This document shows, in pieces, positions 44,120-52,687 of a stretch of 64,000 nt of DNA. A model generated the notes under the pieces. It was not told where the DNA came from, did no database searches, and saw nothing but the letters and a program-made list of their open reading frames with translations. Origin of the DNA: Sphingomonadales bacterium UBA656 (GTDB taxonomy: Bacteria > Pseudomonadota > Alphaproteobacteria > Sphingomonadales > Sphingomonadaceae); contig DBOC01000008.1 in NCBI GenBank assembly GCA_002299895.1, forward strand, positions 113,569-177,568, in the 5' to 3' direction. Every line of letters starts with the position of its first letter. The first letter of the stretch is position 1. The position numbers were made by a program, and so were the translations under genes.

Positions 44120-44977
44120 TTAAGCGCGTAACTTCCATCCGGAACGCAGCAAAAGATAACAGATTAGCCCCAGCACTGCATTGAGTGCGAGCAAGAGCAA
44201 TGCGCCAAACATCACGGGGCTATCCGCGTTGCCGATAAAGCCATAACGGAAGCCCGAAATTGCGTAGAAAAACGGGTTAGCGTGGCTTATCGCTTGAAAA
44301 GTGGGTGATAATTTATCGACCGAGTAAAAAGTGCCAGACAGCAATGCTGCGGGTGCCACTACGAAATTGCTGACCGCAGCTGCATGATCGAATTTCTCCG
44401 CCCAGATTGAGGTCATGACCCCGATAAGCGCAAGCATCATCGAGCCCATCAGTCCGAACCACAAAACCGCCCAGAAATGTTCAGGTGTCACGTGGACGCC
44501 AGGCCAAAATACCATTGCGAGCCAAATAGTTCCACCAACCAGAAATGCCCGTGTCACTGAAGCCGCCGTAAGCGCGGCCAAAACTTCTGCATTGGAAAGC
44601 GGCGGCATCAGATAATCCACAATCGTGCCCTGAATCTTACCGACCAACAACGAGAAGCTCGAGTTCGCGAACGCGTTCTGCATCATGCCCATGATGATTA
44701 AGCCAGGGGCGATAAAATCCGCAAACGACACGCCCAAAACGGTTGGCTTGACGGAACCCAAGGCCACCGTGAAGATAATCAGATAGAGCAAGGTCGTGAT
44801 GGACGGGGCCCATACGGTTTGCAGCTGCACCTTGAAAAAGCGGCGCACCTCTTTCATGTACAAAGTTTGCAGGCCGACCCAGTTTACATTGCGGATATGG
44901 CGTTCGCCGTCAGGCAGTTGCACAAGGGGGTTGGCATCCCTATCTTGTCCGGTGTTGCTTTTATGGTGGATAGTCAT
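44120..44977 (-). CDS. ABC-2 type transporter permease
   Basis: A 285-residue permease with a cytoplasmic N-terminus, the MKEVRRFFKVQLQTVWAPSI entry helix typical of the YadH/NodJ-type ABC-2 family, about six membrane helices, and the conserved SGTFYSVDKLSPTFQAISH. No ATP-binding subunit is adjacent; it must be encoded elsewhere. The ATG at 44977 is my choice over one at 45034, but neither has a clear ribosome site. Substrate unknown (this branch exports polyketides, drugs or polysaccharides). Confidence 0.8.
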   Translation of the reverse strand: MTIHHKSNTGQDRDANPLVQLPDGERHIRNVNWVGLQTLYMKEVRRFFKVQLQTVWAPSITTLLYLIIFTVALGSVKPTVLGVSFADFIAPGLIIMGMMQNAFANSSFSLLVGKIQGTIVDYLMPPLSNAEVLAALTAASVTRAFLVGGTIWLAMVFWPGVHVTPEHFWAVLWFGLMGSMMLALIGVMTSIWAEKFDHAAAVSNFVVAPAALLSGTFYSVDKLSPTFQAISHANPFFYAISGFRYGFIGNADSPVMFGALLLLALNAVLGLICYLLLRSGWKLRA

Positions 44978-45068
44978 CGCGCAATCGACTATCGGCTTGC
45001 AACGATAACCGCAAGGCGCAATCGCGTCATTCAAGCGGCAAATAAAACTCGTTATTGGAATTGCATTT

Positions 45069-45740
45069 ATGTCGTGGACCGACCAGCGGATTGATCAGTT
45101 AAAGGCCCTTTGGGACAAAGGCCTGACCGCAAGCCAGATTGCAGATGAGCTTGGCGGCGTCAGCCGCAATGCCGTTATTGGTAAGGCGCACCGTTTGGGC
45201 CTAAAATCGCGCCCTTCGCCTGTAAAGTCCAACGACTCTGATAAAAAAGCTGCGCCGAAAAAGGCTGCACCTGCCCCTGCAAAGGCGCCTGCCGCCGCTG
45301 CGCCAGCGCGCCCGCGTCCATCCGCACCGCCGGCTGAATCCATTGCCCCTGCGCGCGCTGACGATGATATCGCAGAAACGCCCGCAACCCGCGCATCAGC
45401 AATGCCGCGCATCGTATCGATCGGACCGGGCGGCTTCATGCGTCAGGGTCCCGGCGACCAACAAGCACCCATCCCACCTGCACCGCCTCGCCGCCTTGTG
45501 CCCGCAAAGCCAAGCCCCGAAATGGCGGACAAGACCTCTTTGCTCGATTTGAACGAGCGCATTTGCCGCTGGCCGCTTGGCCACCCTGGTGAGGCGGATT
45601 TCCATTTCTGCGGTGTACCTGTGAACCCGGGCTTCCCATATTGCGTCGAACATTGCGGCCGTGCCTATCAGGCGCAGCTTCCACGCGGTGTGCGCCGCCC
45701 TCCACCCCCCATGCCATTTGGCGGCCCACGGGTTCGTTAA
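45069..45740 (+). CDS. gcrA: cell cycle regulator GcrA
   Basis: Sigma70-associated regulator of the alphaproteobacterial cell cycle that acts at promoters with methylated GANTC. The 223-residue protein has the invariant start MSWTDQRIDQLKALWDKGLT, the helix-turn-helix ASQIADELGGVSRNAVIGKA, a long Ala/Pro/Lys linker, and the C-terminal Cys/His region ERICRWPLGHPGEADFHFCG to YCVEHCGRAYQ. Transcribed away from the ABC permease gene. Confidence 0.96.
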   Translation: MSWTDQRIDQLKALWDKGLTASQIADELGGVSRNAVIGKAHRLGLKSRPSPVKSNDSDKKAAPKKAAPAPAKAPAAAAPARPRPSAPPAESIAPARADDDIAETPATRASAMPRIVSIGPGGFMRQGPGDQQAPIPPAPPRRLVPAKPSPEMADKTSLLDLNERICRWPLGHPGEADFHFCGVPVNPGFPYCVEHCGRAYQAQLPRGVRRPPPPMPFGGPRVR

Positions 45741-45759
45741 GACAGAGGCGAGATAAAGC

Positions 45760-46143
45760 ATGGATCATCCATTTGCTGATCTCATCGGGTTAACAGTAGA
45801 AAAACAAGGTGACGGCAGCAGCACGCTTTTGCTGCCGGTTGATAGCCGACATTTGAATCCACACGGCGTTGTGCATGGCGCTGTCATTTACGCTATGGCG
45901 GACACTGGCATGGGCGCTGCGCTATATTCAGTGCTTGATGCCGGATATGCGTGCGCGACAATTGACATCTCGATTAGCTATTTTCGGCCAGTCGTGGACG
46001 GTCAGTTGCTGTGCCAAACCGTTTTGGAAAATAAGGGTCGAACCGTTGCCCATTTAACCGCCCGCATCACACAGAATGACAAGTTGGTTGGGCAAGCGAG
46101 CGGTAACTTTGCCATTATATCCGCGCCTTTGGAAAGACGCTGA
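45760..46143 (+). CDS. PaaI-family thioesterase (hotdog fold)
   Basis: A 127-residue acyl-CoA thioesterase family member. The central helix HLNPHGVVHGAVIYAMADTG holds the HGG-type active site with the Asp, followed by ATIDISISYFRPV. The length and motifs match PaaI/YigI-like proteins. It lies 19 bases after gcrA on the same strand, so the two are probably co-transcribed; the acyl substrate is unknown. Confidence 0.88.
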   Translation: MDHPFADLIGLTVEKQGDGSSTLLLPVDSRHLNPHGVVHGAVIYAMADTGMGAALYSVLDAGYACATIDISISYFRPVVDGQLLCQTVLENKGRTVAHLTARITQNDKLVGQASGNFAIISAPLERR

Positions 46144-46215
46144 TCCGGTTTATTTCCACAGCCGAGTATCGTTCGGCTGTTGCGCCGCCAACTCTCCCGC
46201 GCCTATAGCAGTTGT

Positions 46216-48204
46216 ATGACCGATGACCTGTTCGGCGGCAGCGCGGCCGCCACCGCCGCATCCAATGACTATACCGCTTCTGCGATTGAGGTGTTGGAGG
46301 GGCTTGAGCCTGTTCGCCGTCGCCCCGGCATGTATATTGGCGGCGTCGATGAACGCGCACTGCACCATCTGGCGTCAGAAGTGCTCGACAACTCGATGGA
46401 TGAGGCTGTTGCCGGTCATGCCAGCCGTATTGAGGTTCATTTGGGCGTCGGCAACCGACTGACCATTACGGACAACGGTCGTGGCATTCCGGTTGACCCG
46501 CATCCGAAGTTTCCGAACAAGTCCGCACTTGAGGTCATCCTCACAACTTTGCACTCCGGCGGCAAGTTCACCGACAAGGCTTATGCGACATCCGGCGGCC
46601 TACATGGCGTAGGTGTGTCGGTGGTCAATGCACTGTCAACCGACACTTTAGTGGAAGTCGCGCGCAATAAGCAGCTCTATCGCCAGCGATTTTCGCAAGG
46701 CCTGCCACTTGGCAAGCTGGAGGAATTGGGCCCAACGCCCAACCGCCGTGGGACAACGATAGCGTTCACGCCCGACCCGGAAATTTTTGGCGCAGACGCG
46801 AAGTTTAAACCCGCGAGGCTATTCCGTCTGGCGCGGTCAAAGGCTTATTTGTTTGCTGGCGTCGAAATCCGCTGGCGCTGCGATGCGGAACTGGCCAGCG
46901 AAGATGTGCCCGCCGAGGCAGTGTTCCAATTCCCCGGTGGCTTGTCCGACCATTTGCGCGAACAGCTTGGCACCCGCGCCTGCGCCACCACCGAATTTTT
47001 CGCTGGGACGCAGGATTTTCCAGATGCGCAGGGCCGTGTTGAATGGGCCATTTCTTGGCCGCTCTATTCCGATGGATCGTATAGCTGGTATTGTAACACT
47101 ATTCCTACGCCCGATGGCGGCACGCATGAGGCCGGTGTTCGTGCAGCATTGACCAAGGGGCTGCGCGCCTTTGGTGAATTGATTGGCCAGAAAAAAGCCG
47201 CGCAGATTTCGGCGGAAGACATTTTCAACGAAGCTGAATTGATGCTGTCGGTGTTTATCCGCAACCCGCAGTTCCAAAGCCAGACCAAGGACCGGCTGAC
47301 CTCACCTGAGGCCACACGCTTGGTAGAAAACGCAGTGCGTGACCATTTCGACCATTATCTGGCCGACAATATGGAACGCGGCAAGGCGTTGATGGGCTTC
47401 ATCCTTGAAAAGGTCGACGACCGCTTGCGGCGCAAGGCGGAGCGTGAAGTGAAGCGCAAAACGGCGACGTCAGGCCGCAAGGTCCGCTTGCCCGGCAAGC
47501 TGACCGACTGTGCATCGGATGATCCCACCGGCACCGAATTATTCATTGTCGAAGGCGACAGCGCCGGCGGCAGCGCAAAGCAAGCGCGGGACCGCAAGAC
47601 GCAGGCGATTTTGCCGATCCGGGGTAAAATCCTCAATGTTGCATCGGCCACCGCCGACAAGATCCGCGCGAACAATGAAATCGCCGACCTGCAATTGGCT
47701 TTGGGCTGCGGCACACGCAAGGACTGCAACCCTGACAATCTACGCTATGAACGCATCATCATCATGACCGACGCAGATGTCGATGGCGCGCATATCGCGA
47801 CCTTATTGATGACATTTTTCTTCCAAGAAATGGCTGAAATCGTGAAGGCTGGGCATCTCTACCTCGCGCGCCCGCCACTCTATCGCCTGACGCATGGCAG
47901 CCAAAGCGTCTATGCCGCCGACGACGCCCATCGCGCCGAGTTGGAAGCCACGGTATTCAAGGGCAAGAAAGTCGATGTGGGCCGCTTTAAGGGCTTGGGC
48001 GAAATGAACCCGAACCAGTTGAAGGAAACGACAATGGACCCAGCGACCCGCTCGCTGATCCGTATCACCTTGCCACATGAATATGAGCGCCGCGCGGTGG
48101 TCAATGACCTCGTCGATCGCCTTATGGGCAAAAATCCTGAGCACCGGTTCAACTTCATTCAAGAAAATGCTGCGCAATTGGATGAGGATACGATTGACGC
48201 GTGA
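46216..48204 (+). CDS. parE: DNA topoisomerase IV subunit B
   Basis: ATPase subunit of the chromosome-decatenating type II topoisomerase. The 662-residue protein has the GHKL ATP site SEVLDNSMDEA and GRGIPVDPHPKF, the TSGGLHGVGVSVVNALS loop, and the TOPRIM motifs EGDSAGGSAKQARDRK and DADVDGAHIATLLM. The spacing and the RGKILNVASA region favour ParE over GyrB. The ATG at 46216 is used; an in-frame TTG at 46180 is unlikely. Confidence 0.96.
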   Translation: MTDDLFGGSAAATAASNDYTASAIEVLEGLEPVRRRPGMYIGGVDERALHHLASEVLDNSMDEAVAGHASRIEVHLGVGNRLTITDNGRGIPVDPHPKFPNKSALEVILTTLHSGGKFTDKAYATSGGLHGVGVSVVNALSTDTLVEVARNKQLYRQRFSQGLPLGKLEELGPTPNRRGTTIAFTPDPEIFGADAKFKPARLFRLARSKAYLFAGVEIRWRCDAELASEDVPAEAVFQFPGGLSDHLREQLGTRACATTEFFAGTQDFPDAQGRVEWAISWPLYSDGSYSWYCNTIPTPDGGTHEAGVRAALTKGLRAFGELIGQKKAAQISAEDIFNEAELMLSVFIRNPQFQSQTKDRLTSPEATRLVENAVRDHFDHYLADNMERGKALMGFILEKVDDRLRRKAEREVKRKTATSGRKVRLPGKLTDCASDDPTGTELFIVEGDSAGGSAKQARDRKTQAILPIRGKILNVASATADKIRANNEIADLQLALGCGTRKDCNPDNLRYERIIIMTDADVDGAHIATLLMTFFFQEMAEIVKAGHLYLARPPLYRLTHGSQSVYAADDAHRAELEATVFKGKKVDVGRFKGLGEMNPNQLKETTMDPATRSLIRITLPHEYERRAVVNDLVDRLMGKNPEHRFNFIQENAAQLDEDTIDA

Positions 48205-48249
48205 TGGAAGTGGGCCCCCTTCCCATGAAAGTTGCCCTAGCCGCTCCCT

Positions 48250-48338
48250 CGTCACCCTGAACTTGTTTCAGGGTCTATCGTGTAGCAAGAACGCACCTCG
48301 AAAGGCGGAATGGACCCTGAACCAAGTTCAGAGTGGCG
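48250..48338. repeat. 89-bp bipartite palindromic repeat, copy 3
   Basis: Left arm (from 48250) has the perfect CCCTGAA/TTCAGGG stem. The right arm (48310-48338) reads GACCCTGAACCAAGTTCAGA with one stem mismatch. Lies between parE and the convergent LysR gene. The core of 31 bases is unlike that of the other copies. Confidence 0.88.
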
Positions 48339-48349
48339 ATGAGCCTTAA

Positions 48350-49141
48350 CTACGCCGTAAGCGCCTCCACCAGCGCCTTGACCTTTTTTTGTCGCCATTG
48401 CGGCAAGGGGGCGACCAACCAATAAGCTTCATCGCTTTCCTTTGCATTATCGACAGCGCGTACTTTGCCGTTGGCGATGTCAGCGTCGGCTAAAAGCAGT
48501 GGCACGGTCGCCCTGCCCAACCCAATAGCAGCCGCGTCAATCGCAAGGCCGGCATCGGCCAACCGCAACGCGGCGACATTATTGTCCACGGGGCAATTGG
48601 GCCAGCTAATCTGTGTCTCCGCGCCGCCCTCTGGCGCAGCGACAGTGACATAAGCGCCGGCCGCCAAGCAGATCCCTTCATGTTCTCCCGGCCCCGTGGT
48701 CAGACGGATGGCGAGGTCCAGATTGGCCTCGGTAAAATTCACATCTTCATCCGCCGCAACCAAATTAAATCGGGTGTCGGGATTTTCCTTGCTAAAGCTT
48801 GCGAGACGCGCCGCCAGCCATTTGGCGGTAAAATCACGCGGTGCGGCAATGGTTAGCGCATTGGACGACTGCCCCGCCTGCATCGCACGGACCGACTCTT
48901 CAAACTGCAAAAAGCCTGCGCGCAAGGCATCAAGGCCGTTTGCGGCTTCGTCAGTCAGTTCAAGTCCCTTGGGCGTGCGGCGGAACAGCACAACGCCCAA
49001 CATATCCTCCAGCGCGCGGATTTGCTGACCTACCGCAGCAGGTGTCACGGCAAGTTCGTCCGCGGCTTTCGTAAAGCTCAAATGCCGCGCGGCGGCATCA
49101 AGGACACGCAAACCGTTAAGGGGGAGATGGGTACGCTTCAT
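48350..49141 (-). CDS. LysR family transcriptional regulator (GcvA-like)
   Basis: A 263-residue regulator. The N-terminal LPLNGLRVLDAAARHLSFTK and ELAVTPAAVGQQIRALEDML form the GcvA/AmpR-type HTH, followed by LFRRTPKGLELTDEA. The ligand domain is shorter than the usual 290-300 residues. The ATG at 49141 has TTAGG 5 bases upstream and is the standard family start; the upstream in-frame sequence has no conserved content. Lies 10 bases after apaG on the same strand. Target genes unknown. Confidence 0.88.
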   Translation of the reverse strand: MKRTHLPLNGLRVLDAAARHLSFTKAADELAVTPAAVGQQIRALEDMLGVVLFRRTPKGLELTDEAANGLDALRAGFLQFEESVRAMQAGQSSNALTIAAPRDFTAKWLAARLASFSKENPDTRFNLVAADEDVNFTEANLDLAIRLTTGPGEHEGICLAAGAYVTVAAPEGGAETQISWPNCPVDNNVAALRLADAGLAIDAAAIGLGRATVPLLLADADIANGKVRAVDNAKESDEAYWLVAPLPQWRQKKVKALVEALTA

Positions 49142-49151
49142 TCGCCTAAGC

Positions 49152-49562
49152 TCATCGCGCTGTGACCGGTGCCACCAGCGTAAAGCAGGGGATGTCCGCC
49201 AGAAAGGTCGAGCCATCCTCGCGCACAAAACGATATTTCCCCTCCATCGTACCGCTGGGCGTAGGTAATGGGCAGCCGGAGACATAATCATGGCTCTCGC
49301 CAGGGCGGAGAACCGGTTGTTCGCCAACCACCCCGTCGCCATCGACATGGTTAATTGTGCCGCGACCATCGGTGATCCGCCAATGCCGCGTGATCAATTG
49401 CACGGGTTCTTCACCGCCATTTTCGATGCGAATATGATAGGACCAGAACCAGCGTCCTTGCGCGGGGGCAGATTGATCCACCAAAAAATTTGGCGCGACG
49501 CGCACAGTGATACCCTCGGTCGTGGCGCTGGCCGCGAAGAAGGAATCCAATATGCTGGTCAC
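49152..49562 (-). CDS. apaG: ApaG protein
   Basis: A 136-residue fibronectin-III-like protein beginning with VRVAPNFLVDQSAPAQGRWF, then YHIRIENGGEEPVQLITRHW and the GVVGEQPVLRPGESHDYVSG loop, all hallmarks of ApaG. The family is tied to magnesium/cobalt tolerance in E. coli; the biochemical role is unsettled. It overlaps the metZ stop by 4 bases. Confidence 0.93.
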   Translation of the reverse strand: MTSILDSFFAASATTEGITVRVAPNFLVDQSAPAQGRWFWSYHIRIENGGEEPVQLITRHWRITDGRGTINHVDGDGVVGEQPVLRPGESHDYVSGCPLPTPSGTMEGKYRFVREDGSTFLADIPCFTLVAPVTAR

Positions 49563-50767
49563 AAACCAGCCGCCTTTAGCGCCTGATCCAGATCTTCGAT
49601 AAGATCAGCGGGGTCTTCCAGACCGACATTGATGCGGATCATGCCTTCGCCAACGCCCATCGCCTCGCGGGCTTCGGGCCCCATGCCATGGTGGGTGGAG
49701 GATGCGGGGTGGCACATCAAGCTGCGTGCATCGCCAATATTGTTTGAAATATCAATCAACTGCAACCCGTTCAGCAACGCATGTGCTTGTTTACGGCCAC
49801 CATCGACCTCGAAAGCAAATATCGGTCCACAGGCCTTCATCTGGTGCATCGCAAGATTGTGCTGCGGATGGCTCGGTAGACCGGGGTGCATGATGTGAGG
49901 CACGCGGCCCTCAAGGAATTTCCCCACTGCCAGAGCGTTCTCTGACTGCCGCATGGCGCGCAGCTCCAAAGTCTCAAGGCCCTTATGCACGACCCACGCG
50001 TTGAAGGGCGACAAATTGGGCCCCGTGTTGCGCTGAAACGGCAACAAAACCTCATCCATCCATTTTTGCGAAGCGCAGACGGCGCCTGCCAAGACGCGGC
50101 CCTGTCCGTCCATCAACTTGGTCGCGCTATACGCCACAACGTCGGCGCCAAAGTCCATCGGCCGTTGCAGCACGCTTGTCGCAAACGCGTTATCAACCAC
50201 CGTTGTAATGCCATGTTCTTTCGCCAGACCGCAGACATAGGCCATATCGACAATGTCCATGGTCGGGTTTGCAGGCGTTTCAAAGAAGAACACCTTCGTG
50301 TTTGGTTGAATCGCCGCCTTCCACGCGTCATTGTCACGGCTGTCGATAGTCGTTGTGGTGATGCCCCATTTAGGAAGCAGATTGTCTGTCAACCAGCGGC
50401 AAGAACCGAACGCGGCGCGCGCGGCAACGACATGGTCGCCCATTTGCAACTGGCATAACAACGCCGTGGTCATCGCCGCCATGCCTGTGGCTTGAGCGCG
50501 GCAAGCCTCTGCCCCTTCCATCAGCGCAATGCGTTCTTCGAGCATTTGCACCGTCGGGTTCTGCAACCGCGAATAGGTCATGCCATCCTGTTCACCGGCA
50601 AAGCGCGCAGCAACGGTTTCGGCATCGTCATAGGTAAAGCCCGAAGACAGGAATAACGCCTCAGACGTTTCGCCATGCTCGCTACGCCAAGTGCCACCGC
50701 GCACCGCTTGGGTGGCAGGACGCCAATGCCGGGTTATTTCACGATTCTGGCCAGTATTTTTCTTCAT
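49559..50767 (-). CDS. metZ: O-succinylhomoserine sulfhydrylase
   Basis: PLP enzyme of the direct sulfhydrylation route to homocysteine. The 402-residue protein has YSRLQNPTVQMLEERIALME, the PLP-lysine segment VVAYSATKLMDGQGRVLAG, and SSTHHGMGPEAREAMGVGEG. The motifs and length match the MetZ group used by alphaproteobacteria rather than MetB or MetC. Followed by apaG with a 4-base overlap. No SAM riboswitch fits in the 27-bp gap before it. Confidence 0.92.
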   Translation of the reverse strand: MKKNTGQNREITRHWRPATQAVRGGTWRSEHGETSEALFLSSGFTYDDAETVAARFAGEQDGMTYSRLQNPTVQMLEERIALMEGAEACRAQATGMAAMTTALLCQLQMGDHVVAARAAFGSCRWLTDNLLPKWGITTTTIDSRDNDAWKAAIQPNTKVFFFETPANPTMDIVDMAYVCGLAKEHGITTVVDNAFATSVLQRPMDFGADVVAYSATKLMDGQGRVLAGAVCASQKWMDEVLLPFQRNTGPNLSPFNAWVVHKGLETLELRAMRQSENALAVGKFLEGRVPHIMHPGLPSHPQHNLAMHQMKACGPIFAFEVDGGRKQAHALLNGLQLIDISNNIGDARSLMCHPASSTHHGMGPEAREAMGVGEGMIRINVGLEDPADLIEDLDQALKAAGL

Positions 50768-50794
50768 AAGATCGCTTTTCGGGGAGAGCAGGGT

Positions 50795-51841
50795 TCAGGT
50801 CAAGGCAGCAAGCACCGCATCGCCCATATCGCGGGTCGAATGCGTGCCGCCGAGGTCAGGGGATCGTGCGCCGCCAGATAGTGCCTTTGCCACCGCGGCT
50901 TCAATACGGTCGGCCTGATCAGGCACGCCCAACGAGTAACGCAGCATCATTGCCGCCGACAATATCGTTGCAAGCGGGTTGGCCTTGCCCTGCCCCGCAA
51001 TATCGGGCGCGCTGCCGTGGATAGGCTCATACAATCCCTTTTGGGCGGCATCCAGCGACGCGCTCGGCAACATGCCAATCGAACCAGCGCACATGCTAGC
51101 CTGATCGGACAAGATATCGCCGAACAAATTGCCCGTTACGATGACGTCAAACTGGCCGGGGTTGCGCACCAACTGCATTGCGCAATTGTCGACATACATG
51201 TGGCTCAAAGCAACGTCGGGAAATTCAGCATGGGTTTCAATGACGACATCGCGCCACAATTGTGAGGTTTCAAGCACATTCGCCTTATCAACCGAGCATA
51301 ATTTTTTCCCACGCGCCATTGCCGTTTCAAACCCTACGCGAGCGATGCGGCGAACTTCATCCTCATCATAAGACATGATGTCATAGCCTTCGCGCTTACC
51401 CTTGGTGGTTTTGCGCATGCCCTTTTCGCCGAAATAGACGTCGCCATTAAGTTCGCGGACGATGACCATGTCGATTTGTGTCGCAACTTCAGGACGAAGC
51501 GCGCTGGCATCGGCCAGTTCAGGAAACAAGGTGGCTGGGCGGAGGTTCGCGAACAAGGAGAGTTCCTTGCGCAAGCCCAATATCGCCTGTTCTGGGCGCA
51601 GATGCCGTTCCAGCGCATCACAATCGGGGTCACCGACCGCGCCAAACAATATCGCATCGGCGCGCTTGGCAAGCGCGAGCGTGTCCGGCGGCAAAGGATG
51701 TCCAGCTGCCTTATAAGCGGCACCGCCAACCAACGCCTCTTCAAAGGTCAGGCCACCAATGCCGAGCGCATCCAAAACGCGGCGTGCTTGCGTGATAACT
51801 TCGGGTCCGATTCCGTCCCCGGGTAACAAGGCAACTAACAT
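50795..51841 (-). CDS. leuB: 3-isopropylmalate dehydrogenase
   Basis: NAD-dependent decarboxylating dehydrogenase of leucine synthesis. The 348-residue protein has ALLPGDGIGPEVITQARRVL, RPEQAILGLRKELSLFANLR, VRELNGDVYFGEKG and the signature VTGNLFGDILSDQASMCAGS. Complete, with no change at the conserved Asp and Arg residues that I can see. Lies 27 bp before metZ on the same strand. Confidence 0.96.
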   Translation of the reverse strand: MLVALLPGDGIGPEVITQARRVLDALGIGGLTFEEALVGGAAYKAAGHPLPPDTLALAKRADAILFGAVGDPDCDALERHLRPEQAILGLRKELSLFANLRPATLFPELADASALRPEVATQIDMVIVRELNGDVYFGEKGMRKTTKGKREGYDIMSYDEDEVRRIARVGFETAMARGKKLCSVDKANVLETSQLWRDVVIETHAEFPDVALSHMYVDNCAMQLVRNPGQFDVIVTGNLFGDILSDQASMCAGSIGMLPSASLDAAQKGLYEPIHGSAPDIAGQGKANPLATILSAAMMLRYSLGVPDQADRIEAAVAKALSGGARSPDLGGTHSTRDMGDAVLAALT

Positions 51842-51866
51842 TCGAACTGTCCTTCAATTTTTCTAC

Positions 51867-51956
51867 CGTCACCCTGAACTTGTTTCAGGGTCCATTTCTC
51901 GTCACAAGCCGCGGGCTATTGGGCATGATGGATGCTGAAACAAGCTCAGCATGACG
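51867..51956. repeat. 90-bp bipartite palindromic repeat, copy 4
   Basis: Left arm (51867-51895) has the perfect CCCTGAA/TTCAGGG stem. The right arm (51928-51956) reads GGATGCTGAAACAAGCTCAG, with the same paired TGCTGA/TCAGCA change as copy 2. Lies upstream of leuB and downstream of recO. Confidence 0.9.
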
Positions 51957-51997
51957 ATATTGAAATGTCAGGATTTCTCCTGCCAACAGCAGTGCAG

Positions 51998-52588
51998 TTA
52001 TGCAACTGCCCTTTTCAACCGCTCCACGAGCCGTTCGCGCGCGGCCATGACATCCGCGCGACGGTCACCGAGCACATGCGCGACTAGCCGCTTGCGGGTT
52101 TGTGCCATCATAGCGACGGGCGCGCTGTCGCTGTCATATTCTTCGGCATAACCGAGTTCCGCGAGCAGCAAAGTCTCATACTGCGCCACCGCCCCTGCCC
52201 ACACCCGTGCAGCTGGCGCCAACTCTATAGCGGAAAGCAAACCATCCACCGCGCTGTGCACACGCGGATAAGTTACGCCCTCGGCCAACGTTGCTGCGGT
52301 CAGCGCCGTTACCCAATCAATCGCAGCAGTTGCCAATGGCTCGCTGAGTAAATGTGCGCGACTATGGACAGGTTCGGGCGTCAGGCGCGCTAATTGGCCT
52401 ACAATGCGCGTGCGCCATTCGCCCTTGATTACATTTCCGGGGATGAGGACTGGTCGCAACTGCCGCCCCCGTGCGCCCGCGACATAGCCTGCAAGCATAC
52501 CGTGATCCGCCGTAAATGCCCGCACAATGGCCCCTGTTTCGCCATGGTTGCGGACCGCGCAGATGATGGCAGATGCCGAAATATCCAT
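51998..52588 (-). CDS. recO: DNA repair protein RecO
   Basis: RecFOR-pathway protein that loads RecA. The OB-fold start is SASAIICAVRNHGETGAIVR, then YVAGARGRQLRPVLIPGNVI and a helical C-terminus with YETLLLAELGYAEEYDSDS. At 196 residues it is shorter than the about 240-residue E. coli form and shows no CxxC zinc pairs; this seems normal for the order but is noted. 99 bp separate it from uvrC. Confidence 0.9.
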   Translation of the reverse strand: MDISASAIICAVRNHGETGAIVRAFTADHGMLAGYVAGARGRQLRPVLIPGNVIKGEWRTRIVGQLARLTPEPVHSRAHLLSEPLATAAIDWVTALTAATLAEGVTYPRVHSAVDGLLSAIELAPAARVWAGAVAQYETLLLAELGYAEEYDSDSAPVAMMAQTRKRLVAHVLGDRRADVMAARERLVERLKRAVA

Positions 52589-52687
52589 ACGCCCTCATGC
52601 CAAGACTGCCGCAAGAGGGGAAGCTCTATCGCACCAGCTTCGTCCTACAATCAAATTGACGGCACAACATTTTTGCCAAAACCGACA

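Noticed and set aside
50768..50794. SAM riboswitch before metZ
   Set aside because: The gap to leuB is only 27 bases and has no pseudoknot-type sequence.
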